Of a stretch of DNA of 64,000 bases, positions 23,548-36,080 are shown piece after piece. The notes below the pieces were generated by a model. It worked only from the letters and a program-made list of their open reading frames with translations, did not search any database and was not told the origin of the DNA. How positions within the stretch are numbered: position 1 is the first letter of the stretch; each line of letters begins with the position of its first letter. This DNA is from Macrotis lagotis (lineage: Eukaryota; Chordata; Mammalia; Peramelemorphia; Peramelidae), in contig NC_133666.1 of the NCBI RefSeq assembly GCF_037893015.1, positions 161,931,051-161,995,050 of the forward strand, in the 5' to 3' direction. Position numbers and translations under genes: made by a program.

Positions 23548-24317
23548 ATGGCCTTGGACAAAAATAAGGTGCCATCAAATATTGAGAAAAAAGTAATTGA
23601 TATATTTTTGAAGAAAGATTGACAGGATATCAAGGGACTAGCTCAATATATGTTCAATATATACAATATTAACAAGTCACTGGTCACAAAGACTTAAGGA
23701 ATGAAAATTGCCTCTGAAGGTCTCAAGGGTTGTATTCTTGGAGTGAGCCTTGCTCATTTGCAGAATGATGAGGTTACTCTTTTGGTTGTTCAAGTTAATT
23801 ACTGAAGATATTCAGGGTGAAAATTGTTGGACTAAGTTCTATGAAGTGGACCTTGCCTGGAACAAGATGTGCTTCATGGTCAACAAGTGACAGTCCCTAT
23901 CTAAAGTTCGTGCTTATGTCAAAATTGCCAATGGGTAACTTCTCTATCTTTCTTGCCTTGATTTTACCAAAAAGCACAATGTATGAAATTTATGTCCAGA
24001 AACAAAAGAGTGGTCAAATTGTAAGAAAATGGTGAAAATCATGATCTGAGAGGTGCAGACAAATGATCTGAACAAAATTATTTTTTCAATTGATTCCATA
24101 GAACATTGAAAAAGTGGTAGACTTGCCAGTTCATTAACCCTCCCCATGATGTATTTATTCAAAAAGTCAAAATCTGTAAGAAACCTAAGTTTAAATTAGG
24201 AAATCTAATAGAACTGTATAGCGAAGGTGGTGGTTCTGAAAACCTACAGGAGGTGGAATAGGAAGAAAAGTAGAAAGGACTGCTGGATATGAACCACCAG
24301 TTCAAGAATCTGTCTAA
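23548..24317 (+). pseudogene. RPS3A: RPS3A processed pseudogene (40S ribosomal protein S3a)
   Basis: RPS3A is a eukaryotic component of the small ribosomal subunit. The copy begins at an ATG (MALDKNK, for the family MAVGKNK) preceded by CCTTTCAGAG, which could be a decayed 5' TOP leader. It then gives [55 protein letters not shown] and [12 protein letters not shown]. It ends at PVQESV with a TAA at 24315, the family C-terminus. The length is about 770 nt against 795 for the normal coding sequence. Several frameshifts and in-frame stops abolish coding. There are no introns, and an A-rich tail ends near 24352, so it arose by L1-driven retrotransposition. It lies inside an older repeat. Confidence 0.93.
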
Positions 24318-24399
24318 AATAAAAACTTTGAAGGGCTGAAAATTAAAAAAATTCATCATTGTGATAGCTCTAGGGTATTTTTAAGATCCCAAAGTAAAA

Positions 24400-24702
24400 A
24401 TGGATATAATATTTGGTGCTTGGAAAGTTTTCTCATAAATTTGAGACTGAGTCTTGAAGGAAACCTAGAAATCTAGGAGGCTGAGGTGAAGAGAGAGGGC
24501 ATTTCAAACATCATCTTATGCAAACATGTAAAGTTAGCAGATCAAATGTCTTATGTAAATAAAGAATATTGAGTAGACTATTGTAGCAAAATTGTAGCAT
24601 ACATGGAAGAGAATAAAGTATGAGAAAATTGGAAGCATAGGAATGGCCCAGACTGTGAAAGACTTTAAATAACAAAGGAAAGATTTTTTTTTCTGTATGA
24701 AA

Positions 24703-24760
<58 letters not shown>

Positions 24761-25560
24761 TGGTCAGGCTCCTGATTTTAAAAAATCTCTTTGGCAACCA
24801 AGTGGGCAATGAAGCTTGAGGCAAGTAAACCAATTAAAAAAAAATTGTAATGTCTAGGAGAGACATAATGAGGAATATGGTTTTAAAAGAAGAGTGAAAT
24901 GGATACATGGAGAGATAGTGTGAAAGTAGAAATACCAAGCAAGATTAGACAACAGATTGGTTATGTGTAGGGAATGGGAGTGAGGATAACACTGAAATTA
25001 CTGGATAATTTGGAAAATAATGGTGATTTTTTGTAGTAATAAGGAAAGTTGAGAAGAACATTTAAGAAGAAAAAATAATGAATTCATCTCTGGATATGTT
25101 GATATGTCTATGGGGCATCTAGTTCTAGATGTTAAAAGAACAGATAGCTATTTGAGAAGCTAGGGTTAGATATTGAGATCTGGAAATCATCTGCATATAG
25201 ATGATAATTAAACATTAATTAGTTAATTAGGCCATTATGTGAGATAGTATAGAGAAGAAAAGAAGGCCCAGAACAGAAATTTGGGGTCACCCCATGGTAA
25301 GTGGATATGATACAAAGATCCATCAAAGGAGCCTGAGGAGTAGTTAAAAAGAAAGAGAATGAGAGAACAAGGAGAAATACCTTATCACCAAAAATTAGAA
25401 AGGAGAGTGTAACCAGGAGGATTATTAGAATCAGTGATAGACTTTCTGAAGATCACTGGGAAAATGTCAGCTATAAGTAAATACTGGATCTAATAGTGAC
25501 ATAGATGTCTTGGCAAGAGCAGGATGGGCATTTCTTAATCTATGATCTGTTTAAGGAAGC
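24400..25560 (+). repeat. Old interspersed LINE-like repeat, right segment
   Basis: GACTGAGTCTTGAAGGAAAC, GCATAGGAATGGCCCAGACT, GAAATCATCTGCATATAGAT and GAAGGCCCAGAACAGAAATT follow, on the plus strand, a long mammal-wide repeat that I recognise but cannot name securely. With the segment before the RPS3A copy it makes one element of more than 1.3 kb. The (TG)n run at 24706 is inside it. Confidence 0.55.
24706..24759 (+). repeat. (TG)n microsatellite
   Basis: About 27 TG units without interruption. Confidence 0.97.
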
Positions 25561-25689
25561 TAGACTCCCTGTTGGTGCTTGTAAATTCTACAAAATTGGA
25601 ATCATTCTTTATTTCCTTAACCTCCAATTTCTTTCTTACTAAAATTTTACCTTGTACTTTTTCTTATTCTTAAAAAAGCAGCTTTCATT

Positions 25690-25890
25690 CATGGAACTTA
25701 GAATCAAAAAACCTTGCATCAAGTGCTTCCTCCTTCATCTATTTTATCTTTGCCTTCATGGGAAAGTCTTTGAGCCTTTCTGAACCTCTTTTTCCTACAT
25801 GAATTAAATGGAGATAATAACAATTCTACCCACTTTTCAGAGTTATGATGAGGAAAAATGAATACTGAGGTATTGTGGTAAATGCTGTGC
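25690..25890 (+). mobile_element. Ther/MIR-type SINE, decayed
   Basis: GGGAAAGTCTTTGAGCCTTT, ATTAAATGGAGATAATAACA and CAGAGTTATGATGAGG are Ther/MIR landmarks in plus orientation. Confidence 0.65.
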
Positions 25891-26124
25891 ACACAAAAAC
25901 AAAACCATGATAGTCAAGAAACTATATTAAATCTATATTAAAATATCATATATGTCATATAAACTATATATTATATATCATAATAAATTATATATATATT
26001 AAAAATATATTAAAATATATGCAAATTTTTATATTTTTTTGACTGGGTGAATGGGCTAGCAAACAGATCTGGATCTATGATTTCATGAATATCAAAAACT
26101 TCCAGTAAAGAAGCTTTCCCCTCT

Positions 26125-26260
26125 AATTTAGTGTTAGATAGTTGCTTGGAAAATTGAGAGGTAAGTGACTTAACTAAGGTAACACAGATAGTAGGAGTCA
26201 AAGACATCACAAGCCTATGTCCTACTGACTTCAATTATTATTCCATTCCACCTTTTTGTA
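26125..26260 (-). mobile_element. MIR/Ther-type SINE, decayed
   Basis: GAGGTAAGTGACTTAACTAAG and GGTAACACAGATAGTAGGAG mark a minus-strand core. Confidence 0.65.
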
Positions 26261-26459
26261 ATCATAAGGTAAGGAATAAAGTACCTAGCAATAATATGAT
26301 TTGATCCTTCCTTTAGTCTTTTTTCCCCCTTTATAATGTCAACTCTCTACCTAATCTGAGATCCATTTCTGCCACTGTATCTTTATGAATTCAAATTTTT
26401 TGCTGGGTTTTCACCTTTCTCTGTTTAGAAATAAATAATAGATCACCTTCATTTGAGCT

Positions 26460-27125
26460 TGGCCATAGGTTAAAGTCGTTCTCTTTTTCCTTGAGAGTGA
26501 AAGGAAGTACCACACTGGTGGCAGTTGTCAAACAAGTGAAGAATTTGTCAGTGCAGCCCAAGAGCATGCTCCAGAGAGATCCTCCTAATTGGTTTTGAGG
26601 CCATTCATATTAAAACAGTAGAGCAAGGAAGAAAGGAAGTCTAATGGAATATTCAAAGCATTTTGCTAAAAGCCAGTTTCTAATTACTGTGGTACATACA
26701 CAGCAGGGACCCTGGAAAGTGGAGATATTGAAAACATCTTTATATTCTTCATCTCTGAAGAGCTCTTTCTGAGTTCAAATGCATTTTGTGCTAAGGAGGC
26801 AGTGTGCTGACAAGCTTTACCCCTTGACAAGAATCTCCATGACAGGCAGAGTGATCATTTGTCATTGTACTCAGATGTTGCCTCATTATTAATAGAAAGT
26901 TTATTTATTCTCTAATCCCTTGCTCTACTAATTAAGATTCTTGCACGTTTTAGGCATTTCATTTAGTGCTCAGGATTCCAGATGAGTTGGCATTTGGCTG
27001 GTGAATAGAAAGAAACTTTAGACAGGGTTTGTTGGAATCTGTCTGGATGTTCAGTTCTGCATAAATGAGACTGGACTTAGTAAGGACCCTACAAGAGTAC
27101 TTTTCATTTCATCCAGAAGCATTTT
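26460..27125. other. Unique, repeat-free block; conserved-element candidate
   Basis: About 660 bp without recognisable repeats or simple sequence, with more balanced base composition than its flanks. It holds homeodomain-type cores (CTAATTAAGA, CCTAATTGG) and a CATTCATATTAAAA stretch. It looks like slowly evolving noncoding DNA, but only comparison with other genomes can show that. No coding frame is supported. Confidence 0.35.
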
Positions 27126-27129
27126 TTTC

Positions 27130-29570
27130 CTGTTTCTCATTTGTATTGCAGGTCTGTGGTTGTGAAATAAGTGTATTGCTATAAATTAACAACCATGCCA
27201 CATATTTTTTATTTTTTATTCTGGAAGTGTAATTCAAAAAACTGTCACAAGGAATATCAAAGCTATATATTCTTTATAGCAAAAAATCTCAATTACTTTA
27301 AATTACCACAAAATGACTTCAAAATCAACCTCATACCTCCTGCCCTTGACTTTTTTTCAATTAGTTCAAAGGGCAAGAGCTAAAGGAACAAATATTCAGA
27401 GGTATATTATTAAGCACTTACATTCTTCATGGTCAAGGAACTTTCAGGGTACATCCTCTCTGGTTCAAACTAATTTATGAAGAGACAAAGGAATATCAGG
27501 TCAGTCTCCTCACTGTGTATTAAAGTTACTTGTTACAATTTAAAATATTTTAAAGTGGAATTTTTCAGATTAGAGGTAGTTTAGATTTGTTTTATGTGAT
27601 TCTGTGCTTTAGGCTTGATAATATGAAAGTAATTGTGTACATGGAGAGGAGAGAAGTGTCCTACTCCTCTTCAAGATTTTCATTTCACTCTGGCCCATGA
27701 CCAACTTGAAAGATAAAGACTCACTTTGACATGTGACCTATATCCATTGGCAATTCAACTTTTCCTGACAATTTTAGAACCTGTGTAACAAAGGTAGACT
27801 AAGAAAAATGTGGTGGTACCCCAAGCTAATTATGGTTGGAAATACTTGGTCTTAAATCTTTCTCTCCACTAGCCACATTATTTTCATATACAAATCTTTT
27901 CTTCATGCTCAGATGTAACATACATTTGCTTGAGCAGAAATACATTTTGGGCCTCCAAGGCAGATATTTCAAAAAGAAATTTTTTAAGCCAGTTACATAG
28001 TCAAGTCCATGATAATTAGCCTACAGTATACTATTTTTCTATTTAGTGTGGGTAATGAGAGTAACTTAGGCAAATACAGTTTTGGGAGTAATTATTACTA
28101 GAATCTCTAATGATATTCTTGGCTGAAATGAAAGAATGCTTAAATATGTAGATGACCAAATCAGTGTGATATCTGGACCATCTCAAGACTGCATCTAAAG
28201 AGTAATGTCAGATTTGTCCCTCTAACTAAAGAAGGTTTTCTGAAGTTCTGAAGTTTGGGATGCTTGTTTAGGGCAACATATAGTTGTTACATACATTGTA
28301 GCAAAGACAATGATTTTCAACAATTCCATGTGATTTTTGTTATTGTTGTAGATGTAATTGTGTCCTCTTTTTCATTTACATGAGTGATCCAAAGAATATT
28401 ATGGAGATTGGTGGGAAAAAGCTGAAATTGAGAAAAAAACCAATGTTCCTCATTGTTGTTGAAAGAAAATCCTTGAAATGATTTAACCTACAACCATAAA
28501 GAGATTTGGGACAGATATATTGACTCTCCTATAATTTTAGAACTACTATGTTTAGTTCATGGGTATAATTCTTGTCAATTAGCCTCTGCAATTTGGAGAA
28601 CCAGAGGCTAAAGAAGCTCCAAGAGACCAAATTAAAAGGGATAGTATAGAAAGTGTATTCAAAGATAGTTTAAATGCCTTGGGGTTCTAATTAGCTGACT
28701 GGATGTTCTCCCCAGTGCTTGGTCCCTAGATAGAAAAGACTCTAACATCTAGTACTCAGTTAATATTCTTGTCTCCTTTGGAAAGAAAGTAGATGAAGGA
28801 TTTTTTTTTCCCATTGAGTCTGATGATTGAATTGTGAAGGGACTACCTTTTGCACAAAAAGCTAAAAGGTGAACTCTAAGCTAAAAGACAGATAGGGAAG
28901 AGTGCACTCCACCTGAACCCCTGAAATTGGAAGTAGATAGACTAACCCAGTGGAGACAGACTGAGGAATAGAAGAGGCATGCAATGCTGATAGAGTGAAA
29001 GAGAGATAAAGAAATAATTGGTTAGTGAATCCATCAGTACTGCAAAATCCATAAGCAAATGAACATGGTAGAAGACTGTTAAATAGATGCCCAAACCCTA
29101 ACTACTTGGAGAAAAGTTGACTATTTGACAAAAATTTTCTGCAACAAATAACTAGAATTAAGTCTGGCAGAAATGAAGTTTATTAGCACAACATTTCATG
29201 TCATATACTTCACTAATTTCCAAATGAATAACTGTGAAAGGTTATATCATAAACAAATTAGAAGAGCAAGAAAGGAGCTGTGAATAGAATAAAAAGAAGA
29301 GGTTGAAAGAATAATTTTTTTAATCAGTACCAAATTTTTTATGATTACCACTCCGTAGTATAGATTAAAATCTGCTATTGTTAAAATACTTAAAGCAAAC
29401 TTTCTAACCCAGGTAGACAAAGATGTTGATCCTTCTAGGAGGAGGATATGTTTTAGGAAAAAAAACCAAACTACTTAAATGCCAAGAGTTCTAACTAGTC
29501 AGAGCTATTTGTTTAGAAATTCAAATATCAAATAAAATCAAATATGAAGATGTACACATATGCATACACC
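27130..29570. other. Unique DNA, nothing recognised
   Basis: No gene, RNA or named repeat recognised. The short open frames lack any protein signature. Confidence 0.45.
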
Positions 29571-29574
29571 TTGA

Positions 29575-29745
29575 ATTTTCAGTTAGAAAACCTGTTTTCA
29601 AATCCCAGTACTGATAATTATTTACTATTTGTGTAATCTTGAACAAATAACTTCTCTTCTCTAAGCCTCATGTCCAAAAGCAAGATGTGGTAACTAATGT
29701 CTTCTGAGATCCAGCTTTTTACCTATGATCCTATGACTTTTTCAA
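29575..29745 (+). mobile_element. Ther/MIR-type SINE, decayed
   Basis: TTTTCAAATCCCAGTACTGA, TGTAATCTTGAACAAATAAC and an ATGATCCTATGA end define a plus-strand copy. Confidence 0.68.
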
Positions 29746-29749
29746 TTTC

Positions 29750-30975
29750 TTTGTTGCTTTAGAAGTTTGCTGGATTTGTATTTCTTTAAAATATATGTTC
29801 CATGTATGTTAAATGATATTATCAACTGTTAGTTCTAAGAACTATACAAACCTTTAATTTACAATTGTATTTGTTGGAATTGACTAGTCCTTTGTATTGA
29901 AAAATGGGTCTTCTCTCTCTTCTTAAGATGTTTATTAGGTGTTATCAACACATGCTGAATGGTGATGGGGAGGATCATATATTTTGTTTCTCTAAACAGA
30001 AATTAATGAGATCTATGGCAACATCACAGACAATGAAAAATAACATGCTAAGTATCCATTTCCATGCTGAGTATTTTTACCAGATTTAGCATTTGTGCTA
30101 ATTTTTCTCTGCTTTCCTTATGCTTAATATGAGTCATTTTGTTTGCCAGTCCTACAAATGTCATCTTCCAATTTTTTTTAGATATTGATCTAACTTATTG
30201 AAGAATAAACTAAAATTAGTCATGTTGAAAAACAAAATTCTGATTTCATTTGGTGGATCTGGCTTTGTCCATGTCTTTTTGTACTTCATAAAATGTCCAT
30301 CTTTCCCTGGGTGAAACCCAGTGTTGTTTTACCAGGCTTTGATGAGGATGGGCTCTTTCAAGCTACTACAATCCTAATTAAATGTAGAGAGACAATGATA
30401 GACAAAGCAGCCTTTCTTTCTCCTGTTTCTCCAACTACCTGATTGATCCATATATCCCAAAATGATGTGAGCTTCTGTTCAAAATGATTACTGATGGAAG
30501 AGGAAAGTTGCTAATAAACTGAGATATATTTGAACCCCAGATTTAAATAAATGCTCATTTTAAAACTTGAAATAGAAATACCTATTCCAAGCACTGACAA
30601 TTCAGTTAGGATTCTTGACTTTTCCAGCAGAAAATATTTGAACTCTAGGAAATGACCTTTGACCTATTTACTCGTCCACCAAATGGTGTCTGTTTGGCAG
30701 GTTTCAAAGAGCTTGTCTCGGACTTTGATTATGTTTTTGACTTGTGGCAGCTTCAGAAAAGAAATGACAAGTTGGTCTCCAGTGTAACAGCATGTACTTC
30801 TTGATAATTCAAAAGAGGATGGGGAAGCTACTTTTTTCAATGATCTCATGTAAGATGATTTTAGTTAATAGTGTAAGGTTATATGTATTAGACTATAAAC
30901 ATCCTTCTCCATTTCCTTACTCTCATCCTTCCCTTATCAATACAATGTGTTGGTGAAGTGGTGAATTTTTATATT
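29750..30975. other. Unique DNA, nothing recognised
   Basis: No gene or repeat family recognised on either strand. Confidence 0.45.
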
Positions 30976-30980
30976 GATAT

Positions 30981-31158
30981 ATCAAGTACTTTTTTTTTTT
31001 GGTTTTTTGCAAGGCAAGTGGGATTAAGTGGCTTGCCCAAGGCCACACAGCTAGGTAATTATTAAGTGTCTGAGACCGGATTTGAACCCAGGTACTCCTG
31101 ACTCCAAGGCTGGTGCTTTATCCACTATGCCACCTAGCCGCTCCCATCAAGTACTTTT
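30981..31158 (-). mobile_element. WSINE1-type CORE-SINE with target-site duplication
   Basis: A minus-strand copy with perfect 13-bp direct repeats ATCAAGTACTTTT at both ends. It is close to the consensus, so a young copy. Confidence 0.95.
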
Positions 31159-31249
31159 CAATAAAAAACTTTTCTCATCCTCTCATGGTCTTTGTAAAGT
31201 TATTTTAATGGGGAATTTTATCACTTTATTAGTAAAAGAGATGTTTACA

Positions 31250-31500
31250 GGCAGCTAGAGGACCCAGTGGTGGTTAGGGCATTTGACCTGGAGTCAGGAA
31301 GGTGAGTTCAAATTAAACATCAAATATTACCTGTGTTACCCTGACAAATTATTTAATCCTCTACCTGCCTTTGTTTCCTCAGTTGTAAAATGGGATAAGA
31401 ATAGTATGTGCCTTCCAGGATTGTTTTGAGAATTAAATTGGTCAATCATTATAAAAATCTTAACAAAGTCAAAGTGTTGCATAAATGTTAGATATTATTA
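31250..31500 (+). mobile_element. Ther/CORE-SINE, full-length type
   Basis: GGCAGCTAGAGGACCCAGTG head, GACCTGGAGTCAGGAAGGTG, TTGTTTCCTCAGTTGTAAAA and a GTTGCATAAATGTTAGATAT end, on the plus strand. Confidence 0.82.
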
Positions 31501-31599
31501 AAACCTTCTAATAAAATGATTATATTTGAGAACACATGATTTTCTATTCTTATGGCTTATACTTTTTTTTAACAGAAATGAAGGAATTGTGTTTAATTG

Positions 31600-32195
31600 C
31601 AGTCATTTGAAATCCATTTAGACATTCAGAAATCTCCCTACCTCCCATCATTTTATAACCCATTCTGAATGATTTTCATCTGTGATGCTCCTTTCCAAGA
31701 AATATTAATTCAGTTCATTTTCTTCCTAACTCTTGTTCCCTCTAACCATATCATACCTTGGGATTCAATCTCCCTTCACTGAATTTGCACATAAATGTTG
31801 TCTTTCTCTTTTTAATCATTCTCATATAGGATGAGAAAATATGAAAACCTTGCCTCTCTTCTACCCAGCAAAACTTAGATTATATTCAAGATCTAGTCAT
31901 TTCTTCCTTCTCTATCTTTTTTATTTCAAGGAAATTCACAAATCTCAGACCACGAAAGAGCAATTCATTAAGAAGACAGCTTACTCTGTTGGACAGAGCT
32001 CTAGAAACACTTTCTATAGACTTTAACACCATAATTCAGCTGCCTTCTCCCTCTACCCCTCTTGCTCCCTCCTCTGCTTGTGAGAATAAGTAAATAAATC
32101 CAACAACTAAATGTTTCCTGAATTGAGTAGGTGAATTCCTCCAGCAACTTTTTTGAAGAATGGCTAAAGATAAGTCATTCTTAATTCTTTGACTT
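31600..32195 (+). mobile_element. Possible upstream part of an L2 copy
   Basis: Pyrimidine-rich text with weak L2-like phrases precedes a clear L2 3' end. Assignment is tentative. Confidence 0.35.
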
Positions 32196-32425
32196 CACCT
32201 CTGCTACCCAGTATCCTACCTGGTCCCTCCCTCTACTTTTTTTCTGCTTCCTCTTTTATGTATTGTTTTCCCTCATTAAAATGTTAACTATTTGAGGGAA
32301 GTGATTGTCTTTTTTTGTTTTGTTTTGTTTTGTTTTGTTTTGTTTTCCTCACAGTTTTGTATTCCCAATGTTTAGTGCACTTTCTGGAACATAGTGAGCT
32401 GTCAGTGATTGTTGACTTCTTGATT
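32196..32425 (+). mobile_element. L2-type LINE, 3' end
   Basis: TTAACTATTTGAGGGAAGTG, TGTATTCCCAATGTTTAGTG and GAACATAGTGAGCTGTCAGT, then GATTGTTGACTTC, are the L2 3' landmarks. A TTTTG repeat is expanded inside it. Confidence 0.7.
32310..32346 (+). repeat. (TTTTG)n microsatellite
   Basis: Six to seven TTTTG units inside the L2 3' end. Confidence 0.95.
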
Positions 32426-33059
32426 TGGCATTTATAGAGCGACCTGACCCAAATCCAGACTTTGCCAACTATCTGCATATTTAGTCAATTCATGCTTATG
32501 AACTTCAGTAATCCATATCTGACCACTAACCTTATAGCCTTTCTTTACTAGGGAGGAAAATATTCTGAAGCAAGTCCTTTCCATGGGGAGAAAAATGAGG
32601 TTGCTGAAGTCTCTCATTTTTCTGCACCAATTATATTGAGTGGTCCTGAAGTGGTTTCTCTCCCTAAATAGAAATTGCTATGGAAAATAAAGCCTTATCT
32701 TCTGAGTCCTTAAAGCACTCATTTCTTGGAGTGAAAGTCTAGAACTTTTTCCCCCATAGATTTTCTAGGAATGATACAAACCAAAACCTTGTCCAAGGGT
32801 TTTTATTCTCTCTTGTTCCATCCTTTGCTTAAGTCCCCTTTTCCTGGACACTCTTGAGAATTGATGAAGTAGGGTCTTAGATAATATCCAACATGTCAAT
32901 TTAATAAAAAATAAAATTATTTTCTTACTATCGTTTCCTCCTGAGTCTTCTCCTTTCCAGACATGATAACCCCAGTTCCTTCAAGCTACTCTCATGTAAT
33001 ATGAGCTCAAGGAAACCTCATCTAGACAATCTCTATTTTATCACTGTCATCCACAAAAG

Positions 33060-33215
33060 ATCTTCTGAATTGTTGAGGTTACAGGTTCAATTGAATTTAT
33101 TTTGTTTATGTTGACTTGGGCAAAGCACTTAATTTCTCTTATTCTCCATTTTATCATCTAAAAAAAAGGTAATAATCTCTAAAATAGTTTATGAATCTAA
33201 ATTCTATGACGTTTT
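33060..33215 (+). mobile_element. MIR/Ther-type SINE, decayed
   Basis: ACTTGGGCAAAGCACTTAAT and CTCCATTTTATCATCTAAAA mark a plus-strand copy. Confidence 0.62.
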
Positions 33216-33559
33216 CCCCCTCAAAAGACCTTTCCTGGAAAGCCTGGGTTCATTTCTAAAGTCTAGTCCACACAGCACACACCTAAATGCTAATCTTTAG
33301 TTTGAAGCTATTGTCTCTATTTCCCAGGTCTGGTATTTGTGCTTCCATTTTTTTTTGTTTCTTAATTAAATTAATTTGCTCAAAATGTACCCTTATGTCT
33401 AGGACATATTGAAGGAAACAAATATGATAGGGCATCTCTGTTATTTCATGGTTCTTTCTTATAATTTGTATATTAAACCATCTGATAAGGCCAGAATATT
33501 ACCTGCCTCTTTGTGTGACTATTCTGAATGGGAAGCACAAGATGGAGTTGCTTTCAAAG

Positions 33560-33620
33560 AAGGAGTTGGACAAAATAAGTTTTAAAGCATCTTTTAGCTC
33601 TGATATTCTGACTCTATAAG
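33560..33620 (+). mobile_element. Ther-type SINE tail fragment
   Basis: GAGTTGGACAAAATAAGTTT followed by TTTTAGCTCTGATATTCTGA is the tail of the subfamily that ends in GCTCTGACATTCTGA. Confidence 0.5.
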
Positions 33621-33659
33621 CAGTATGTGGTTGTAGGTATATGTACTTTTTTGTTGCAG

Positions 33660-34190
33660 AAGGCAAAGGAATTGCATCGGTTTAGAATTTGGTATGGTGC
33701 TTACTCAGCCAGAAGTTTGGGGAAAAAAAAAAAAAGAAATGGCAGATTTCAAAAAGACTTGCTCACTACATAAACACATTGTTAAATTGATGTAACATTT
33801 GGACCAACTTAGCTTCCCCAGTTCCACTGATCATTTGGGAAAACAGGGCATTTTGTATTATCCAGAAGGATTTCTGGTGTTTAATTATTTGAGAAGAGGA
33901 CTTGCAAGAACACTAGGTCACAATAAATGAATGCAGATGCAAAGAATATGTAAACTATGTCAGCAGTGAAGCCCCTGCCACACAGATAGTTAAAAATTAG
34001 AGGCAGGCAGGAAATAATTTATTTTGCTAACAGCCTATTTCCCATTTGCAGTTTGTACCTGTTAAAGCTTAAATTGCACTCTTTGTTTTGTGCCCTTCCT
34101 TGGTCTTTCTCCTTGCTTCCTGTCACTTTCCTTTATTTAACAGACATTTAATACTTAGGGCCTTAATTTCAGATAAGTATTATTAACATC
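33660..34190. other. Unique, repeat-free block; conserved-element candidate
   Basis: No repeats apart from one poly-A run. Contains AATGAATGCAGATGCAAAGA and AGGAAATAATTTATTTTGC type stretches. It is interesting only as a candidate for cross-species comparison; no coding frame is supported. Confidence 0.3.
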
Positions 34191-34545
34191 AACAATTACA
34201 ATCTGCTGGGAATTATATGTTTGTGGGTATTTGTACTCACACATGTGCATGCTTACAATAGTTCTAAGATGTTGGAATGCAGATCTTCTTGTGAATTAAA
34301 AAAAAATAGTTTAGACAGGTTGATTCATTTAGCTACCCAGCAGGATCTGATTGCTTTTCTAAAGTTAAATCCCAAAGAGAAATATCTCCACCAGAAAAAA
34401 AAAATGTGTGGCAGTGATTGCCAGGATTGGAAAGAATTGCTTTCTCACTAGAAAATAGATTGGGGCTTAATTTTGTGGGACTTTTTTAAGACAAGCATTT
34501 TTGCTGGTTCTTTTGTTTCCCTGAATGAAACAAGAATAAATAAGT

Positions 34546-34547
34546 AA

Positions 34548-34594
<47 letters not shown>

Positions 34595-34616
34595 AATATA
34601 TGTATATACAAATTTC
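34546..34616 (+). repeat. (TA)n(TG)n microsatellite
   Basis: TA units pass into about 18 TG units and back into TA-rich sequence. Confidence 0.96.
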
Positions 34617-34789
34617 TACATAGTTACAATGGATGTGTATACATGCAAACATATAAAATCTTATTTGTCAATAGATATGCATTTATCTTTATGGCATGTT
34701 TATATACATATACACGCATATGTATATATGACTTTATTCTTATTAAATATTCACTTTTAAATATCTGAAAAGTCAGTTCTGGAAAAAAA

Positions 34790-35260
34790 TAGAATGTTTC
34801 ACTTTATTTGAGGGTGCTTCATTTATTTGGCCTTTTTTATGGTAGGTGAAATGGCAAGAAAACTCCTTTGTACAACTGTTTTTCAAGCAGTGCAGACATT
34901 CCATCTGAATATTGAACAGGTACAGATGTAAATTATACATATTGCAGATGTGCTTGTAATAGGGTACACTTTTTGTTATGATCTTTCCCAGAAGCCTTGA
35001 AAGTCTGTGAAAGAGAGGCAGCAGAAGTACTTTTTCCTGTCTCTAGCATACACACAGAGTGACTGATGCTAGGGGAAAATGTTTAATTTTCTTACTTTCA
35101 CCTAGGTTTGAAGTGCAGATTAAAATTACACTTTTATTTATGGTTGAAAATGGGACAAGGACTGATAACAAATCCTAAAGAGAGCTGACAGTATCAGTGG
35201 CAGATTTAATGCTGTACATTTCATGGTTTGTCCCATATCCATTGAGAATCAAAGGGAAAA
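34790..35260. other. Unique, repeat-free block; conserved-element candidate
   Basis: About 470 bp free of recognisable repeats with a complex word content. There is no supported open frame. Listed so that it can be compared across marsupials. Confidence 0.3.
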
Positions 35261-35514
35261 CAAATGAATTAGTTCATTATTTTTCAAATCTAAATATAGT
35301 AAAACCTGACAATGGATAGTATGTCAGATGTTCTAACTAGCATCTAGGAAGATTAAGTGTTCTTTTAATTTTGAAAGGGTTAGATGGTTCTGTGTCTTTC
35401 CAACTTATTTGAGAAAAGCAATGGTAATTTGTCATAAACTAGAAATCCTCCTTAAAAAATACTTAGTGCCTCAAAAAAATGGATAGGAAGTTCTATGGTT
35501 TGAATGAAATCAGC

Positions 35515-35640
35515 AAATATCTAGTAAGTACTTATATAGTAAACATTATATTAAATATTGGATATACAAAGATTTAAAAAAAAAAGACAGTCTGTAAGGA
35601 GAGCAAAAGGCAAGAGGCATTTGTAAGAACAGTGGATTTA
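35515..35640 (+). repeat. Old interspersed repeat (LINE-like) fragment
   Basis: CTAGTAAGTACTTATATAGT and ATTGGATATACAAAGAT resemble the start of the unnamed repeat seen at 17336 and 23340. Confidence 0.45.
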
Positions 35641-35894
35641 AAGCATTCAGCTAAAATTTTGGTATCAAGGTACCTATATATTAACATTCCTTGAGTGGTT
35701 TCCTGTGGCACTCAGGTATTTCCTGAAGGGCAGAAAAAAGATTTAATGATATATAAGCAAACTCAGGATAAGGTACTAAAGTTGTTACTGTAGGTGTAAA
35801 GAATGACACAATAGTAAGTTCATTCTAATATTCTAGTAAGTCGAGTTATATTAACCACTATCCTATTTTCTTTGACATCCTTTTCCTAGAAAAA

Positions 35895-36080
35895 TTATTT
35901 TATTTGGAATCAGAAGATTTTTGGCTAGGGGTACAGTTCTACATATCTATTTATATAATATTAGACAAGTCATTTAACATCTCTGTGCCTCAGTTTTGTC
36001 ATCTGAAAAGATGCCTCATAAGATTTCTATGACAGAAGAGTTGAAGCACTATATGAACGAGTTAATGTTATTATCTGACT
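35895..36080 (+). mobile_element. Ther/MIR-type SINE
   Basis: GACAAGTCATTTAACATCTC, TGTGCCTCAGTTTTGTCATC and GTTGAAGCACTATATGAACG on the plus strand. Confidence 0.72.
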
